64,000 nt of DNA from positions 20,160-84,159 of the forward strand of contig CACXPG010000009.1 in assembly GCA_902769525.1 (NCBI GenBank). The letters run 5' to 3'. Source of the stretch: an uncultured Bacteroidia bacterium (GTDB lineage: Bacteria > Bacteroidota > Bacteroidia > Bacteroidales > UBA932). The notes below the pieces were generated by a model, which was not told where the DNA came from, searched no databases, and saw only the letters and a list, made by a program, of their open reading frames with translations. Shown piece by piece: positions 27,104-35,475 of the stretch; within the stretch, counting starts at the first letter, position 1; each line of letters starts with the position of its first letter. The position numbers were made by a program, and so were the translations under genes.

Positions 27104-28345
27104 ATGAGTACAGTAATTTTAGTTTCCATTATCGTATTCCTGATCATCACCCTTCTGCTTGTTGCCCTTCTGCTTTTTGCAAAGGCCAAGCTCCTGCCAT
27201 CAGGAAATGTCACCATAGACATCAACAACGGCGAGAAGCAGCTTGAAGTCGCTACCGGCGGAACCCTGCTTTCAACCCTTGCAGACAACAAGATTTTCCT
27301 TCCTTCCGCTTGCGGTGGAAAGGGAAACTGCGGAATGTGCAAGTGCCAGGTTGTAAGCGGCGGCGGAACCATCCTGCCTACCGAGGTCGGATTCTTCTCA
27401 CGCAAGGAGCAGCTCTCCAACTGGAGACTCGGCTGCCAGGTCAAGGTTAAGGAAAACCTGGGCATCCTCCTTCCTCCGGAAGTTCTCGGAGTCAAGAAGT
27501 GGGAGTGCACCGTGGTAAGCAACCACAACGTGGCTACCTTCATCAAGGAATTCGTGGTGAAGCTGCCTGAGGGCGAGAACGTAAACTTCCGCAGCGGCGG
27601 ATACATCCAGATAGACGTTCCTGCCTGCGAGGTGGACTACAAGAACATTGAGGTAGAGCCTGAATATCGCGGAGACTGGGAGAAGATGGGAATCTTCGGC
27701 CTGAAGATGGTCAACCCTACTCCAACCTTCAGAGCCTACTCAATGGCCAACCACCCAGCAGAGGGCAACATCATCATGCTGAACGTGCGTATCGCAACTC
27801 CTCCGTTCGACAGGGCAAAGAAGCAGTGGGTTCCGGTAAATCCTGGTATCTGCTCTTCTTACATCTACTCTCTCAAACCTGGAGACAAGATCACCATCAG
27901 CGGCCCTTACGGCGAGTTCTTCATCAAGGATACCGACAACGAGATCGTATTCATCGGCGGAGGTGCCGGAATGGCTCCTATGAGAAGCCACATCTTCCAC
28001 CTGTTCAAGACATTGCACACAAAGAGGAAGGTCAGCTTCTGGTACGGCGCGCGTTCACGCAGAGAAATGTTCTACGACGAGGACTTTGCGGAAATCGCCA
28101 GGGAGAACCCGAACTTCTCCTACAATGTAGCACTGTCTGACGCCCTCCCTGAGGACAACTGGACTGGCCCTACCGGCTTCATCCACCAGGTTCTGTTCGA
28201 CAACTACCTGAAGAACCATCCGGCTCCTGAGGATATCGAATACTACCTCTGCGGTCCTCCTATGATGACCAACGCGGCAGTCAACATGCTGGATAATCTC
28301 GGCGTACAGCCGGACAACATCATGTACGACAACTTCGGCGCTTAG
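27104..28345 (+). CDS. nqrF: Na+-translocating NADH:quinone reductase subunit F
   Basis: 413 residues from ATG 27104. NADH-oxidising subunit. One membrane anchor (residues 3-26) precedes a [2Fe-2S] ferredoxin domain with [14 protein letters not shown] near 68-81 and the fourth ligand in RLGCQV near 115. The FAD domain follows ([10 protein letters not shown]), then the NADH domain with [12 protein letters not shown] near 287 and YYLCGPPMM near 384. Last gene of the operon, followed by an intrinsic terminator. Confidence 0.97.
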   Translation: MSTVILVSIIVFLIITLLLVALLLFAKAKLLPSGNVTIDINNGEKQLEVATGGTLLSTLADNKIFLPSACGGKGNCGMCKCQVVSGGGTILPTEVGFFSRKEQLSNWRLGCQVKVKENLGILLPPEVLGVKKWECTVVSNHNVATFIKEFVVKLPEGENVNFRSGGYIQIDVPACEVDYKNIEVEPEYRGDWEKMGIFGLKMVNPTPTFRAYSMANHPAEGNIIMLNVRIATPPFDRAKKQWVPVNPGICSSYIYSLKPGDKITISGPYGEFFIKDTDNEIVFIGGGAGMAPMRSHIFHLFKTLHTKRKVSFWYGARSRREMFYDEDFAEIARENPNFSYNVALSDALPEDNWTGPTGFIHQVLFDNYLKNHPAPEDIEYYLCGPPMMTNAAVNMLDNLGVQPDNIMYDNFGA

Positions 28346-28365
28346 CCAAAGCGTTGCAAGATTAA

Positions 28366-28392
28366 GAAAGCCTCCCAGCGGAGGCTTTTTTA
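28366..28392 (+). terminator. Intrinsic terminator of the nqr operon
   Basis: GCCTCC (28370-28375) pairs with GGAGGC (28380-28385) around a CAGC tetraloop and continues into a T run. Confidence 0.9.
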
Positions 28393-28424
28393 TTTGGGAA
28401 ATCGGGAATAAAAACTTATCTTTG
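28393..28424 (+). promoter_or_regulatory. Promoter of the glutamine synthetase gene
   Basis: TTTG at 28393-28396, a 20-nt spacer and TATCTTTG at 28417-28424, leaving a leader of roughly 45 nt. It begins directly after the nqr terminator. Confidence 0.8.
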
Positions 28425-28475
28425 AAAACTTTATACGCAAATTTAATTTGATTTTTAAATTTCAACGATAGTTTT

Positions 28476-29978
28476 ATGAATAACGTAATAAGCATGAACC
28501 CGAACGCCATCGTGGCGTTCCTGCAAAAGAAGCCTTCCGAATTCACCAAGGAAGACATCATCTCATACATCAAGGCCAACGGCATCCAGATGGTGAACTT
28601 TATGTACCCTGCTGGTGACGGAAGACTCAAGACCCTGAATTTTGTAATCAGCGACGAGGATTATCTCAACACCATACTCTCCTGCGGAGAAAGAGTTGAC
28701 GGAAGTTCTCTTTTCAAGTTCATCGAGGCTTCCAGCTCGGACCTTTATGTACTGCCAAGGTTCCGCACCGCTTTCCTGGACCCGTTTGCCGAGATACCTA
28801 CCGTAACTATGCTCTGCTCCTTCTTCAACAAGGACGGCCAGCCTCTGGAAAGCGCCCCTGAGCACACACTCAGAAAGGCCTGCAAGATCTTCAAGGAGAA
28901 GACCGGATGCGAGTTCCAGGCAATGGGAGAGCTTGAATACTATGTGATCGCCGAGGATGACGACCTCTTCCCTGCAACAGACCAGAGAGGCTATCACGAG
29001 AGCGGCCCGTTTGCAAAGTTCAACCAGTTCCGCACCCAGTGCATGCACTACATTGCGCAGGCCGGCGGACAGATAAAATACGGCCACTCCGAGGTCGGAA
29101 ACTTCACCCTGGGCGGAAAAATATACGAGCAGAACGAGATAGAGTTCCTGCCTACAGACGCGGAAGACGCTGCAGACCAGCTGACTCTGGCAAAGTGGAT
29201 CATCCGTAACCTTGGATACCAGCAGGGATTTGACGTTACCTTCGCCCCTAAGATCACTTCAGGCAAGGCCGGAAGCGGACTGCATATCCACATGAAGATC
29301 ACAAAGGACGGCAAGAGCCAGATGATAGAAAACGGATCTCTCTCCGAGACCGCCCGCAAGGCCATCGCCGGAATGATGGTGCTGGCTCCTTCCATCACCG
29401 CCTTCGGAAACAAGGTTCCTACATCTTATTTCCGTCTGGTTCCTCACCAGGAAGCTCCTACAAACGTATGCTGGGGAGACCGCAACCGCAGCGTGCTGGT
29501 AAGGGTTCCACTGGGATGGACCGCCGGCGGAGACATGTGCAGCGTTGCCAACCCTCTTGAGAAGCCTTCCGGAATAGACACCACCCAGAAGCAGACCGTG
29601 GAGATGCGTTCTCCGGACGGAAGCGCAGACGTTTACCAGCTCATAGCAGCTCTCTGCGTAGCCTGCCGTATCGGCATCGAGATGCCTGACGCCCTGCAGG
29701 TTGCAGAAGACAAGTACGTAAACGTCAACATCCACGACGCCAAGAATGCAGACAAGCTGGCAAAGCTCGAGCAGCTTCCGGACAGCTGCCAGGCCAGCGC
29801 CCAGTGCCTCAAGAACCAGAGAGAATACTACGAAAGAGAAGGTGTGTTCTCCGCCAATATGATTGACGGAATCATCTCTCAGCTTTCATCCTACAGAGAC
29901 GGATCGCTGAGGAAGGAAATCGAGAACAAGCCTCAGGAAATGCTCCACATGGTAAAGAAATATTTCCACTGCGGATAA
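28476..29978 (+). CDS. glnA: Glutamine synthetase
   Basis: 500 residues. Forms glutamine from glutamate, ammonia and ATP. The beta-grasp N-terminus (residues 20-110) is followed by the catalytic domain with MGELEYYVIAEDD near 150, GHSEVGNF, the ATP-site GKAGSGLHIHMKITKDG near 266, and the NRSVLVRVP and EMRSPDGSADVYQLIAAL arginine and substrate segments. Length and motifs fit a type I-like enzyme of Bacteroidota rather than the 730-residue GlnN type. Whether it is adenylylated is not clear; I cannot identify the conserved NLYDLPPE-type tyrosine loop. Monocistronic promoter upstream; the peptidase gene follows after 15 nt. Confidence 0.93.
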   Translation: MNNVISMNPNAIVAFLQKKPSEFTKEDIISYIKANGIQMVNFMYPAGDGRLKTLNFVISDEDYLNTILSCGERVDGSSLFKFIEASSSDLYVLPRFRTAFLDPFAEIPTVTMLCSFFNKDGQPLESAPEHTLRKACKIFKEKTGCEFQAMGELEYYVIAEDDDLFPATDQRGYHESGPFAKFNQFRTQCMHYIAQAGGQIKYGHSEVGNFTLGGKIYEQNEIEFLPTDAEDAADQLTLAKWIIRNLGYQQGFDVTFAPKITSGKAGSGLHIHMKITKDGKSQMIENGSLSETARKAIAGMMVLAPSITAFGNKVPTSYFRLVPHQEAPTNVCWGDRNRSVLVRVPLGWTAGGDMCSVANPLEKPSGIDTTQKQTVEMRSPDGSADVYQLIAALCVACRIGIEMPDALQVAEDKYVNVNIHDAKNADKLAKLEQLPDSCQASAQCLKNQREYYEREGVFSANMIDGIISQLSSYRDGSLRKEIENKPQEMLHMVKKYFHCG

Positions 29979-29993
29979 TCAGAACAAACAAAT

Positions 29994-31406
29994 ATGAAAA
30001 AGACCCTGTTTTTAATCATCGCGATGGTAGCCGGCGGCAGCCTTATGGCCCAGACCCTCGGACAGAACGAACTCGCAGAACTCAAGGCAAGCTTCAACAA
30101 CGATGCCTTTGCCAAGAGCATCCACAACATCCTCTCCACCAACAAGGGTATCAAGGCTTTGTCCTACAACCCTTCTTCAGTGGTTGGTACAGACGATTTC
30201 TTCAAGTACAATGTAGAAGTGAGCGGCATCACGGACCAGAAGAGCAGCGGCAGATGCTGGATGTTCACCTCAATGAACCAGCTCAGGCCTATCGTGATGA
30301 AGAAATACAACATCAAGAACTTTGATTTCTCCCATAACTACAGCTATTTCTGGGATATACTAGAAAAGGCCAACCTCTTCCTCGAGAACGTGATCGCCAC
30401 ATCCGACAAGCCTTTCGGCGACAGGGCTGTGGACAACCTCTTCCAGTCCCCTGTAGGTGACGGCGGCGTCTGGAACCTGTTCTTCAACATCGGCGAAAAA
30501 TACGGTGTTGTGCCTGCAGACATCATGCCTGAGACCGAGCAGAGCAACTCCACCGGCCAGTTCCTGGGAATCGTGAACGAGAGGCTCCGCAAGGGAGGAT
30601 ACGATATCCGCCAGGTTTACGAAAAGGCCAAGACCACAATGATGAGCGGCCTTGAGGGCAATCCTCACACCAAAGCCGAGAAGGTGAAGATGGAAACCCT
30701 CAAGGACGTATACCGCGTACTGGCAATCTGCCTGGGAGAACCTCCTACCGAGTTCACCTGGAAATTCCGCGACAACAGCGGCAAGATCCAGACCGTAAAG
30801 ACCACTCCTCAGGAGTTCTACAAGAGCATAGTTCCTGCAGACTACAACGCGAAGGACTATGTGATGATAATGAACGACCCTACCAGAGAGTATTACAAGA
30901 TCTACGAGATTGACAACTACCGCAACACCATCGAGGGAATCAACTGGACCTACCTCAACCTCCCTAACGAGGACATCAAGAAAGCTGCTGTAGCATCCAT
31001 CAAGGCAGGCGAGCCTATGTACGCATCCTGCGATGTTGGAAAGCAGAGCAACACCAGCGGCGGCGTCGGCTATATGGATCCTGGTATGTATGACTACGGC
31101 CAGCTTCTGGGCATCGACCTCAATATGGACAAGAAGGCCAGAATCCTCACCCGCCAGAGCGGATCTTCACACGCGATGCTGATCGTGGCAGTGGATACCG
31201 ACGACAACGACAAGCCTCTGAAGTGGAAGTTCGAGAACAGCTGGGGACCTCAGGCCGGAAAGGGCGGATACCTCATCTTCACCGACAAGTGGTTCGACGA
31301 GTACATGTTCCGTATCGTGATTAACCGCAAGTATCTGGACAAGAAGGCCATCAAGTCTCTCGACCAGAAGCCTGAGATGCTCCCTGCCTGGGACTATATG
31401 TTCTGA
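29994..31406 (+). CDS. pepC: Exported C1-family aminopeptidase, bleomycin hydrolase-like
   Basis: 470 residues. Residues 1-20 are a signal peptide (GGSLMAQ cleavage region), unlike the cytosolic PepC of lactic acid bacteria. The papain-like triad is complete: Cys in SSGRCWMFTSMN near residue 87, His in GSSHAMLIVAVD near 392, Asn in KFENSWGPQAGKGG near 417. Q79-type oxyanion residue is in ITDQKSSGRC. It should trim peptides outside the inner membrane; such exported homologues are widespread in asaccharolytic and gut Bacteroidales. It is 15 nt downstream of glnA and may be cotranscribed with it. Confidence 0.92.
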   Translation: MKKTLFLIIAMVAGGSLMAQTLGQNELAELKASFNNDAFAKSIHNILSTNKGIKALSYNPSSVVGTDDFFKYNVEVSGITDQKSSGRCWMFTSMNQLRPIVMKKYNIKNFDFSHNYSYFWDILEKANLFLENVIATSDKPFGDRAVDNLFQSPVGDGGVWNLFFNIGEKYGVVPADIMPETEQSNSTGQFLGIVNERLRKGGYDIRQVYEKAKTTMMSGLEGNPHTKAEKVKMETLKDVYRVLAICLGEPPTEFTWKFRDNSGKIQTVKTTPQEFYKSIVPADYNAKDYVMIMNDPTREYYKIYEIDNYRNTIEGINWTYLNLPNEDIKKAAVASIKAGEPMYASCDVGKQSNTSGGVGYMDPGMYDYGQLLGIDLNMDKKARILTRQSGSSHAMLIVAVDTDDNDKPLKWKFENSWGPQAGKGGYLIFTDKWFDEYMFRIVINRKYLDKKAIKSLDQKPEMLPAWDYMF

Positions 31407-31435
31407 GTTCCTCAGAACATCAGTCTTTTCACCCC

Positions 31436-31486
31436 GCTCACTCAGTGAGCACCCCTCAAGGGGTATGCGGCCAATAGGCCGGCCGC
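31436..31486. repeat. Three tandem palindromes between convergent genes
   Basis: In a row: GCTCACTCAGTGAGC (31436-31450), ACCCCTCAAGGGGT (31451-31464) and GCGGCC with GGCCGC (31467-31486, 8-nt loop). None has a T tract. The last touches the stop of the rsmF-like gene. They may act together as a bidirectional barrier or mRNA end. Confidence 0.6.
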
Positions 31487-32919
31487 TATCGCGGCTTGGT
31501 AAGGATACGGCGCATAAGGGGATGAAGGCTGTTGCACCGGTTACCCAGGTTGTTTACAAAGCCTAGTCCCAAAGAGCGGTACTTTAAAAGAATGTAGCCC
31601 CTCGGCCAAGACGGCTGGGGGGTTATGTTTTCCCTGGAAAGGAACTTCAGAGCCGTTTCCAGGTCTATTTCAGCGCTTGAAAACTCTAAGGCAGCCTCTT
31701 TTCCGCACACGCCGGAATCGACGCAAAAATGGCCGTTTTCAGCCCCGGCAAGGGCATTAGAGAGCGCAAGGTCTGCATCGGGGACAATCTTTCCCGCCTT
31801 GATTTCCCCCACCCTGCATCCAAGGGTCCTGATGCAGGAAGGATTGATTTCAGACATCTGGTTTGCAAACTCAACGGCAAGCCCGAAGTCAAAAGAACTG
31901 TCATCCGGCAACATATAGACCTGGCCGCTCACCCTGTCAAGCACAAGGCCGCTTTCTCCGGCTGCCACGAACCTTGCCTTGCGTCCCTTTGCCTGACGCA
32001 TAGCCTTTCTGCCGCTGCCGGAATTCTTCCTGAGGACGGCAAAGAACTGGCCTTCTCCGGGAACGAGTCCAGGCACAAACTGATATCCCCAAGGAAGCTT
32101 CACCAGACCTTTCACAGAAGAAAGCGCCATCTCGTCCACCGGGACGAAATCCGCTCCAAGATGCTCGGCGATATACTTCACATTGTCCTGGTTTTCAAAG
32201 TGATTATATGTGCAGGTCGAATAAATCAGCAATCCGCCTTCTCTTAGCGACGGCCAGATGTCACCGATTATAGAACGCTGAAGGGCGGCGCAGTCTTTCA
32301 CTGCTCCGATGCTCCAGAGCGACAGCGCATCTTCGCTTTTGCGGAACATGCCCTCTCCCGAGCACGGCACATCCGCCAGTATAACGCTGAAAAAGCCGTC
32401 CATCCTGCCAAGAGCTGACGCAGAGGTGTTTGTGACAATGACATTTAAAGCCCCCCATTTTGCTATGTTGTCGCACAGGGGCGGAACCCTCTTCCCTACG
32501 GTCTCGTTGACAACCGTCAATGGAGTCAGGTCTTTTAGCAGGGAGATCAGATGCGTGGATTTTCCACCGGGAGAAGCGCACAGGTCCAGGACAGCCCCGT
32601 CTTTGGCAGCTTCTGAAATCAGGTCCTTCAGCAGATAAGGAAACATACTGGATGAATCCTGGACATAATAGGCTCCGGCGTGGAATGCCGGGTCGAGGGT
32701 GAACTGCTTTCTTTCGCCCAGGAAAAAAGCGCCGGTGCACCACGGCACGGGATCTTTCTCCCCTTCCAGCACCTGAAGACCGGATACAGGTTTCAGCGGA
32801 TTAAGCCTTACGGAAACAGCCGCAGAAGAACCGAACGAGCCAAAAAGAGCATCTGCTGCATAATCCGGCAAGGAATCATGCAGCAGCAGCTCAAAATCTT
32901 TCGGAACGCGGCATTCCAT
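31486..32919 (-). CDS. rRNA cytosine-C5-methyltransferase, RsmF-like
   Basis: 477 residues of the NOL1/NOP2/Sun family. SAM site LDLCASPGGKSTHL near residue 112-125, catalytic region DVPCSGEGMFRK near 188, and the second conserved cysteine in YSTCTYNHFENQ near 238. Two smaller domains follow, as in RsmF (YebU), ending with an RGYILLKYRSLGLGFVNNLGNRCNSLHP region typical of that subgroup. It methylates a cytosine in 16S rRNA, position not determinable here. It starts 3 nt after the SRPBCC gene and ends in the palindrome cluster. Confidence 0.9.
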   Translation of the reverse strand: MECRVPKDFELLLHDSLPDYAADALFGSFGSSAAVSVRLNPLKPVSGLQVLEGEKDPVPWCTGAFFLGERKQFTLDPAFHAGAYYVQDSSSMFPYLLKDLISEAAKDGAVLDLCASPGGKSTHLISLLKDLTPLTVVNETVGKRVPPLCDNIAKWGALNVIVTNTSASALGRMDGFFSVILADVPCSGEGMFRKSEDALSLWSIGAVKDCAALQRSIIGDIWPSLREGGLLIYSTCTYNHFENQDNVKYIAEHLGADFVPVDEMALSSVKGLVKLPWGYQFVPGLVPGEGQFFAVLRKNSGSGRKAMRQAKGRKARFVAAGESGLVLDRVSGQVYMLPDDSSFDFGLAVEFANQMSEINPSCIRTLGCRVGEIKAGKIVPDADLALSNALAGAENGHFCVDSGVCGKEAALEFSSAEIDLETALKFLSRENITPQPSWPRGYILLKYRSLGLGFVNNLGNRCNSLHPLMRRILTKPR

Positions 32920-32922
32920 AGA

Positions 32923-33330
32923 CTAAATACCCCCTCTTGAGGCAATCTGGTCAGTAATCTGGTCCAGCACACTCTGGATCTTGCGTCCGAGCATCGCTTT
33001 CATCAGAAAGTTCATCTGAGCCTCTATGCTGACTTTCAGCTTGCTTGTGGTGGCAGATGTGTTCTCTATGTCAAACAGAAGGGTGAAATCCATCGGGAAT
33101 CCCTCCATAGGCTTCATCACGATACGGGATGTAGGTATCCTCTCGGCCACCTTCATTCCAAGATGCATGCCCTGGTAATCTCCTTCAACCGTGTCTGGGG
33201 TGAGTGTCACTTTGTCGCGATACTCTTCAGGAAGCCTGTCTTTCATCAGGGTCAGGTCTGAAAAAGAAGCGAATACAGCCCAGGAAGGAGAGTTCAGCTC
33301 CACATCCTTGCTATGGAAAGTCTCTAACAT
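32923..33330 (-). CDS. SRPBCC (START-like) family protein
   Basis: 135 residues. Pattern of one N-terminal strand, two short helices, a six-strand sheet and a long C-terminal helix (MNFLMKAMLGRKIQSVLDQITDQIAS), the helix-grip fold. Start MLETFHSKDVELNSPSWAVFASFSDL is typical of the small Bacteroidota SRPBCC protein found next to pyrE. No catalytic residues or ligand are apparent. It sits 26 nt downstream of pyrE and 3 nt upstream of the rsmF-like gene. Confidence 0.82.
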   Translation of the reverse strand: MLETFHSKDVELNSPSWAVFASFSDLTLMKDRLPEEYRDKVTLTPDTVEGDYQGMHLGMKVAERIPTSRIVMKPMEGFPMDFTLLFDIENTSATTSKLKVSIEAQMNFLMKAMLGRKIQSVLDQITDQIASRGGI

Positions 33331-33356
33331 AAGTGTATGACTGGAAAATGTGGTTT

Positions 33357-34013
33357 CTAATGGTTCTCTTCAGGCTTTGACACTCCTGTCCAGATGGAAG
33401 GGTTGATTCTCCACTCCCTGAGCACCTCAATATGCTGCTCGTCGATATAGTTCTCCTTCACAGCCTCTTCCAGAAGGGAATCATACTGGCAGAGCGTATG
33501 AAGCTCTATATCCTTGTACTCGAACTCCCTCCTTGAAAGCGGGAAGTTGTAAGAGAAGATGGCAACCATACCCAGGACAATGCCGCCGGCCTTGCGAAGC
33601 GCGTCGCAGGAAGAAAGGCTACTGGCTCCTGTAGAAACCAGATCCTCCACAACCACTATACGCTGGTTAGGCTCTATCGCGCCCTCTACCTGAGACTGGG
33701 TGCCGTGGTCTTTCGGTTTTGGCCTTACATACACGAAAGGCTTGCCTAAAGCCTCAGCCACCATTACGCCCCAGGCGATTGCGCCTGTAGCGACTCCGGC
33801 AATCATGTCAACGTCTTTGAAAGACTCGCTGATCACCTGGACCAGAGCATCGGTGATAAATTTTCTTTCCTGAGGATATGTAAGCAGTTTGCGGTTGTCG
33901 CAATAAATCGGGGATTTCCAGCCAGAGGCCCAGGTAAAAGGATTCTCAGCCGACAATGTCACAGCCTTGGCGTTAAGCAAATGCTGCGCTACAGTTTTTT
34001 CAATGTTTTCCAT
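33357..34013 (-). CDS. pyrE: Orotate phosphoribosyltransferase
   Basis: 218 residues from ATG 34011-34013 (MENIEKTVAQ); the longer frame lacks a conserved extension. Converts orotate and PRPP to OMP in pyrimidine synthesis. The PRPP motif VVVEDLVSTGASS is near residue 123, the Lys-rich catalytic loop is YVRPKPKDHGTQSQVEG near 96, and the orotate region SGWKSPIYCDNRK near 30. Followed by SRPBCC and rsmF-like genes in one unit. A -7-like box (minus TATATTTG, 34113-34120) lies 100 nt upstream. Confidence 0.96.
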   Translation of the reverse strand: MENIEKTVAQHLLNAKAVTLSAENPFTWASGWKSPIYCDNRKLLTYPQERKFITDALVQVISESFKDVDMIAGVATGAIAWGVMVAEALGKPFVYVRPKPKDHGTQSQVEGAIEPNQRIVVVEDLVSTGASSLSSCDALRKAGGIVLGMVAIFSYNFPLSRREFEYKDIELHTLCQYDSLLEEAVKENYIDEQHIEVLREWRINPSIWTGVSKPEENH

Positions 34014-34192
34014 AAACTCCACTGTTCTTAAACTCTCAAAATAATCAAGCCGCCTCAACACAAACTCCGGTAAATACGTAACAACAATGTTTCAGCAACT
34101 TATCAAAACTTTCAAATATACAAAAAATTTGAAGATCAGTTATATCTTCTTAATTTTACAGCCAAATTTAGGATATTTCCAGGCTATTGGCT

Positions 34193-34813
34193 ATGCTTGA
34201 CATATACTTCAAACACAGAAAACTATCAATATGCAGGGCGGACGAGCTTCCTGTCATCGCCGATGACAGGCTTCTGATGCATCCTGCCACTGACTGCAAC
34301 TTCGCCCAGATTCCCTATATGATGGAATCTTCCATCTATTTCCGCCACCTGATGCTCGTGGCTCCTGACGGAATGAGCCAGGAGGAACTTGTCAGTAAAG
34401 TTCTCTCCGGCGTCAAGGTCATAAGGGCTGCCGGAGGCCTTGTTCAGGACGAGGCCGGAAACCAGCTGATGATTTACCGTAACGGCGTGTGGGACCTCCC
34501 AAAAGGCAAGCAGGAAGAAGGAGAAGACATTACCGTAACCGCGCTAAGGGAAGTCCAGGAAGAGAGCGGTGTCCAGGCCAGTCTGGGAGAACTTCTCACC
34601 GTTACCTGGCATTCCTACCGTCTCGATGGCAACCTGATTGTCAAAAGCACCCACTGGTACCGGATGTTTGCCCCGAAGAACGCCCCTGTCAAGCCTCAGA
34701 CGGAAGAGGGAATAGAAAAATGCGAATGGGTAACCCCGGAAGACCTGGACTACCGTCTGGCAAATACATATCCTTCAGTGATAGACGTTTTCGAATCCTC
34801 CAAGACACGCTAG
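34193..34813 (+). CDS. Nudix hydrolase
   Basis: 206 residues from ATG 34193; a TTG two codons earlier is the only alternative. The Nudix box is complete: GKQEEGEDITVTALREVQEESGV near residues 103-125, preceded by GVWDLPKGK. An N-terminal region of about 80 residues without clear motif is typical of the Bacteroidota group. Substrate unknown; nucleoside diphosphate derivatives are the class expectation. Divergent from pyrE and overlapping the end of the convergent lolA-like gene by 4 nt. Confidence 0.9.
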   Translation: MLDIYFKHRKLSICRADELPVIADDRLLMHPATDCNFAQIPYMMESSIYFRHLMLVAPDGMSQEELVSKVLSGVKVIRAAGGLVQDEAGNQLMIYRNGVWDLPKGKQEEGEDITVTALREVQEESGVQASLGELLTVTWHSYRLDGNLIVKSTHWYRMFAPKNAPVKPQTEEGIEKCEWVTPEDLDYRLANTYPSVIDVFESSKTR

Positions 34814-35475
34814 TCGCGGAGATCTATCGTCTGGGCTCCCGGATGGTCCGAAACCAGAAGCCGGTACTCGCCCACTTTGTCAGGCTCGCTCGGCCCCGCC
34901 TTGACAATATCCACCACAAAAGCCTGGTTCTTTTTAATCACGACAGTTATCCTGAGCACTTTCAGGCTTTCAGCCTTTGTGTCAACATAAATGTCAGCCC
35001 TGGCGTAATAGGCTTTCCCCTTTGGCGTTACAGAGATTTTTGTACAGGACTGGCCCCTTACATCTCCGGCTTTAGGTTCAGAGACAGCTATGCCCTTGTC
35101 GCTCTTGGACAGTATCGAGAAAGGATTGTCCGAAATGGATTCAGAAGATGACTTTCTCTTCTGGATCACATACTCGTTGGTCTCGTAGCTGTAAGATGAA
35201 ACCACCGTTGGCGAGAACTGGAACTGGCTCACTCCGTCAATCTCCATATATCCCCTGTCGGGAACAGCCACAAAGAAACCTGTGTTGTAGTACGGGTTCC
35301 CCTTTTTGTCTATGTTGGTCAGAACCACAGACAGCCTCCTGCCGGAAAAGACATAATCCGACGCTGCACGGAAGATTTCCATCCCTGCAAGAGAGTCCTT
35401 GGAAGTTTGTGCAGAAACAGCAGCAGTCTGCAACAGGACTGCCGCCATCAGAATTAGTGTAAGATATCTTTTCAT
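34810..35475 (-). CDS. LolA-like outer-membrane lipoprotein carrier
   Basis: 221 residues from ATG 35473-35475, which overlaps the ftsK stop as TGATG. Signal peptide 1-22 (TAAVSAQT). The rest is a half-barrel beta pattern, with FKIAVPDRG-like strands and repeated YxxR/K strands, that fits the LolA family found downstream of ftsK throughout Bacteroidota. LolA shuttles lipoproteins across the periplasm; here many lipoproteins (fimbrial, FKBP-like) would be clients. Family assignment rests on fold pattern and context, since LolA is weakly conserved. Confidence 0.82.
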   Translation of the reverse strand: MKRYLTLILMAAVLLQTAAVSAQTSKDSLAGMEIFRAASDYVFSGRRLSVVLTNIDKKGNPYYNTGFFVAVPDRGYMEIDGVSQFQFSPTVVSSYSYETNEYVIQKRKSSSESISDNPFSILSKSDKGIAVSEPKAGDVRGQSCTKISVTPKGKAYYARADIYVDTKAESLKVLRITVVIKKNQAFVVDIVKAGPSEPDKVGEYRLLVSDHPGAQTIDLRD

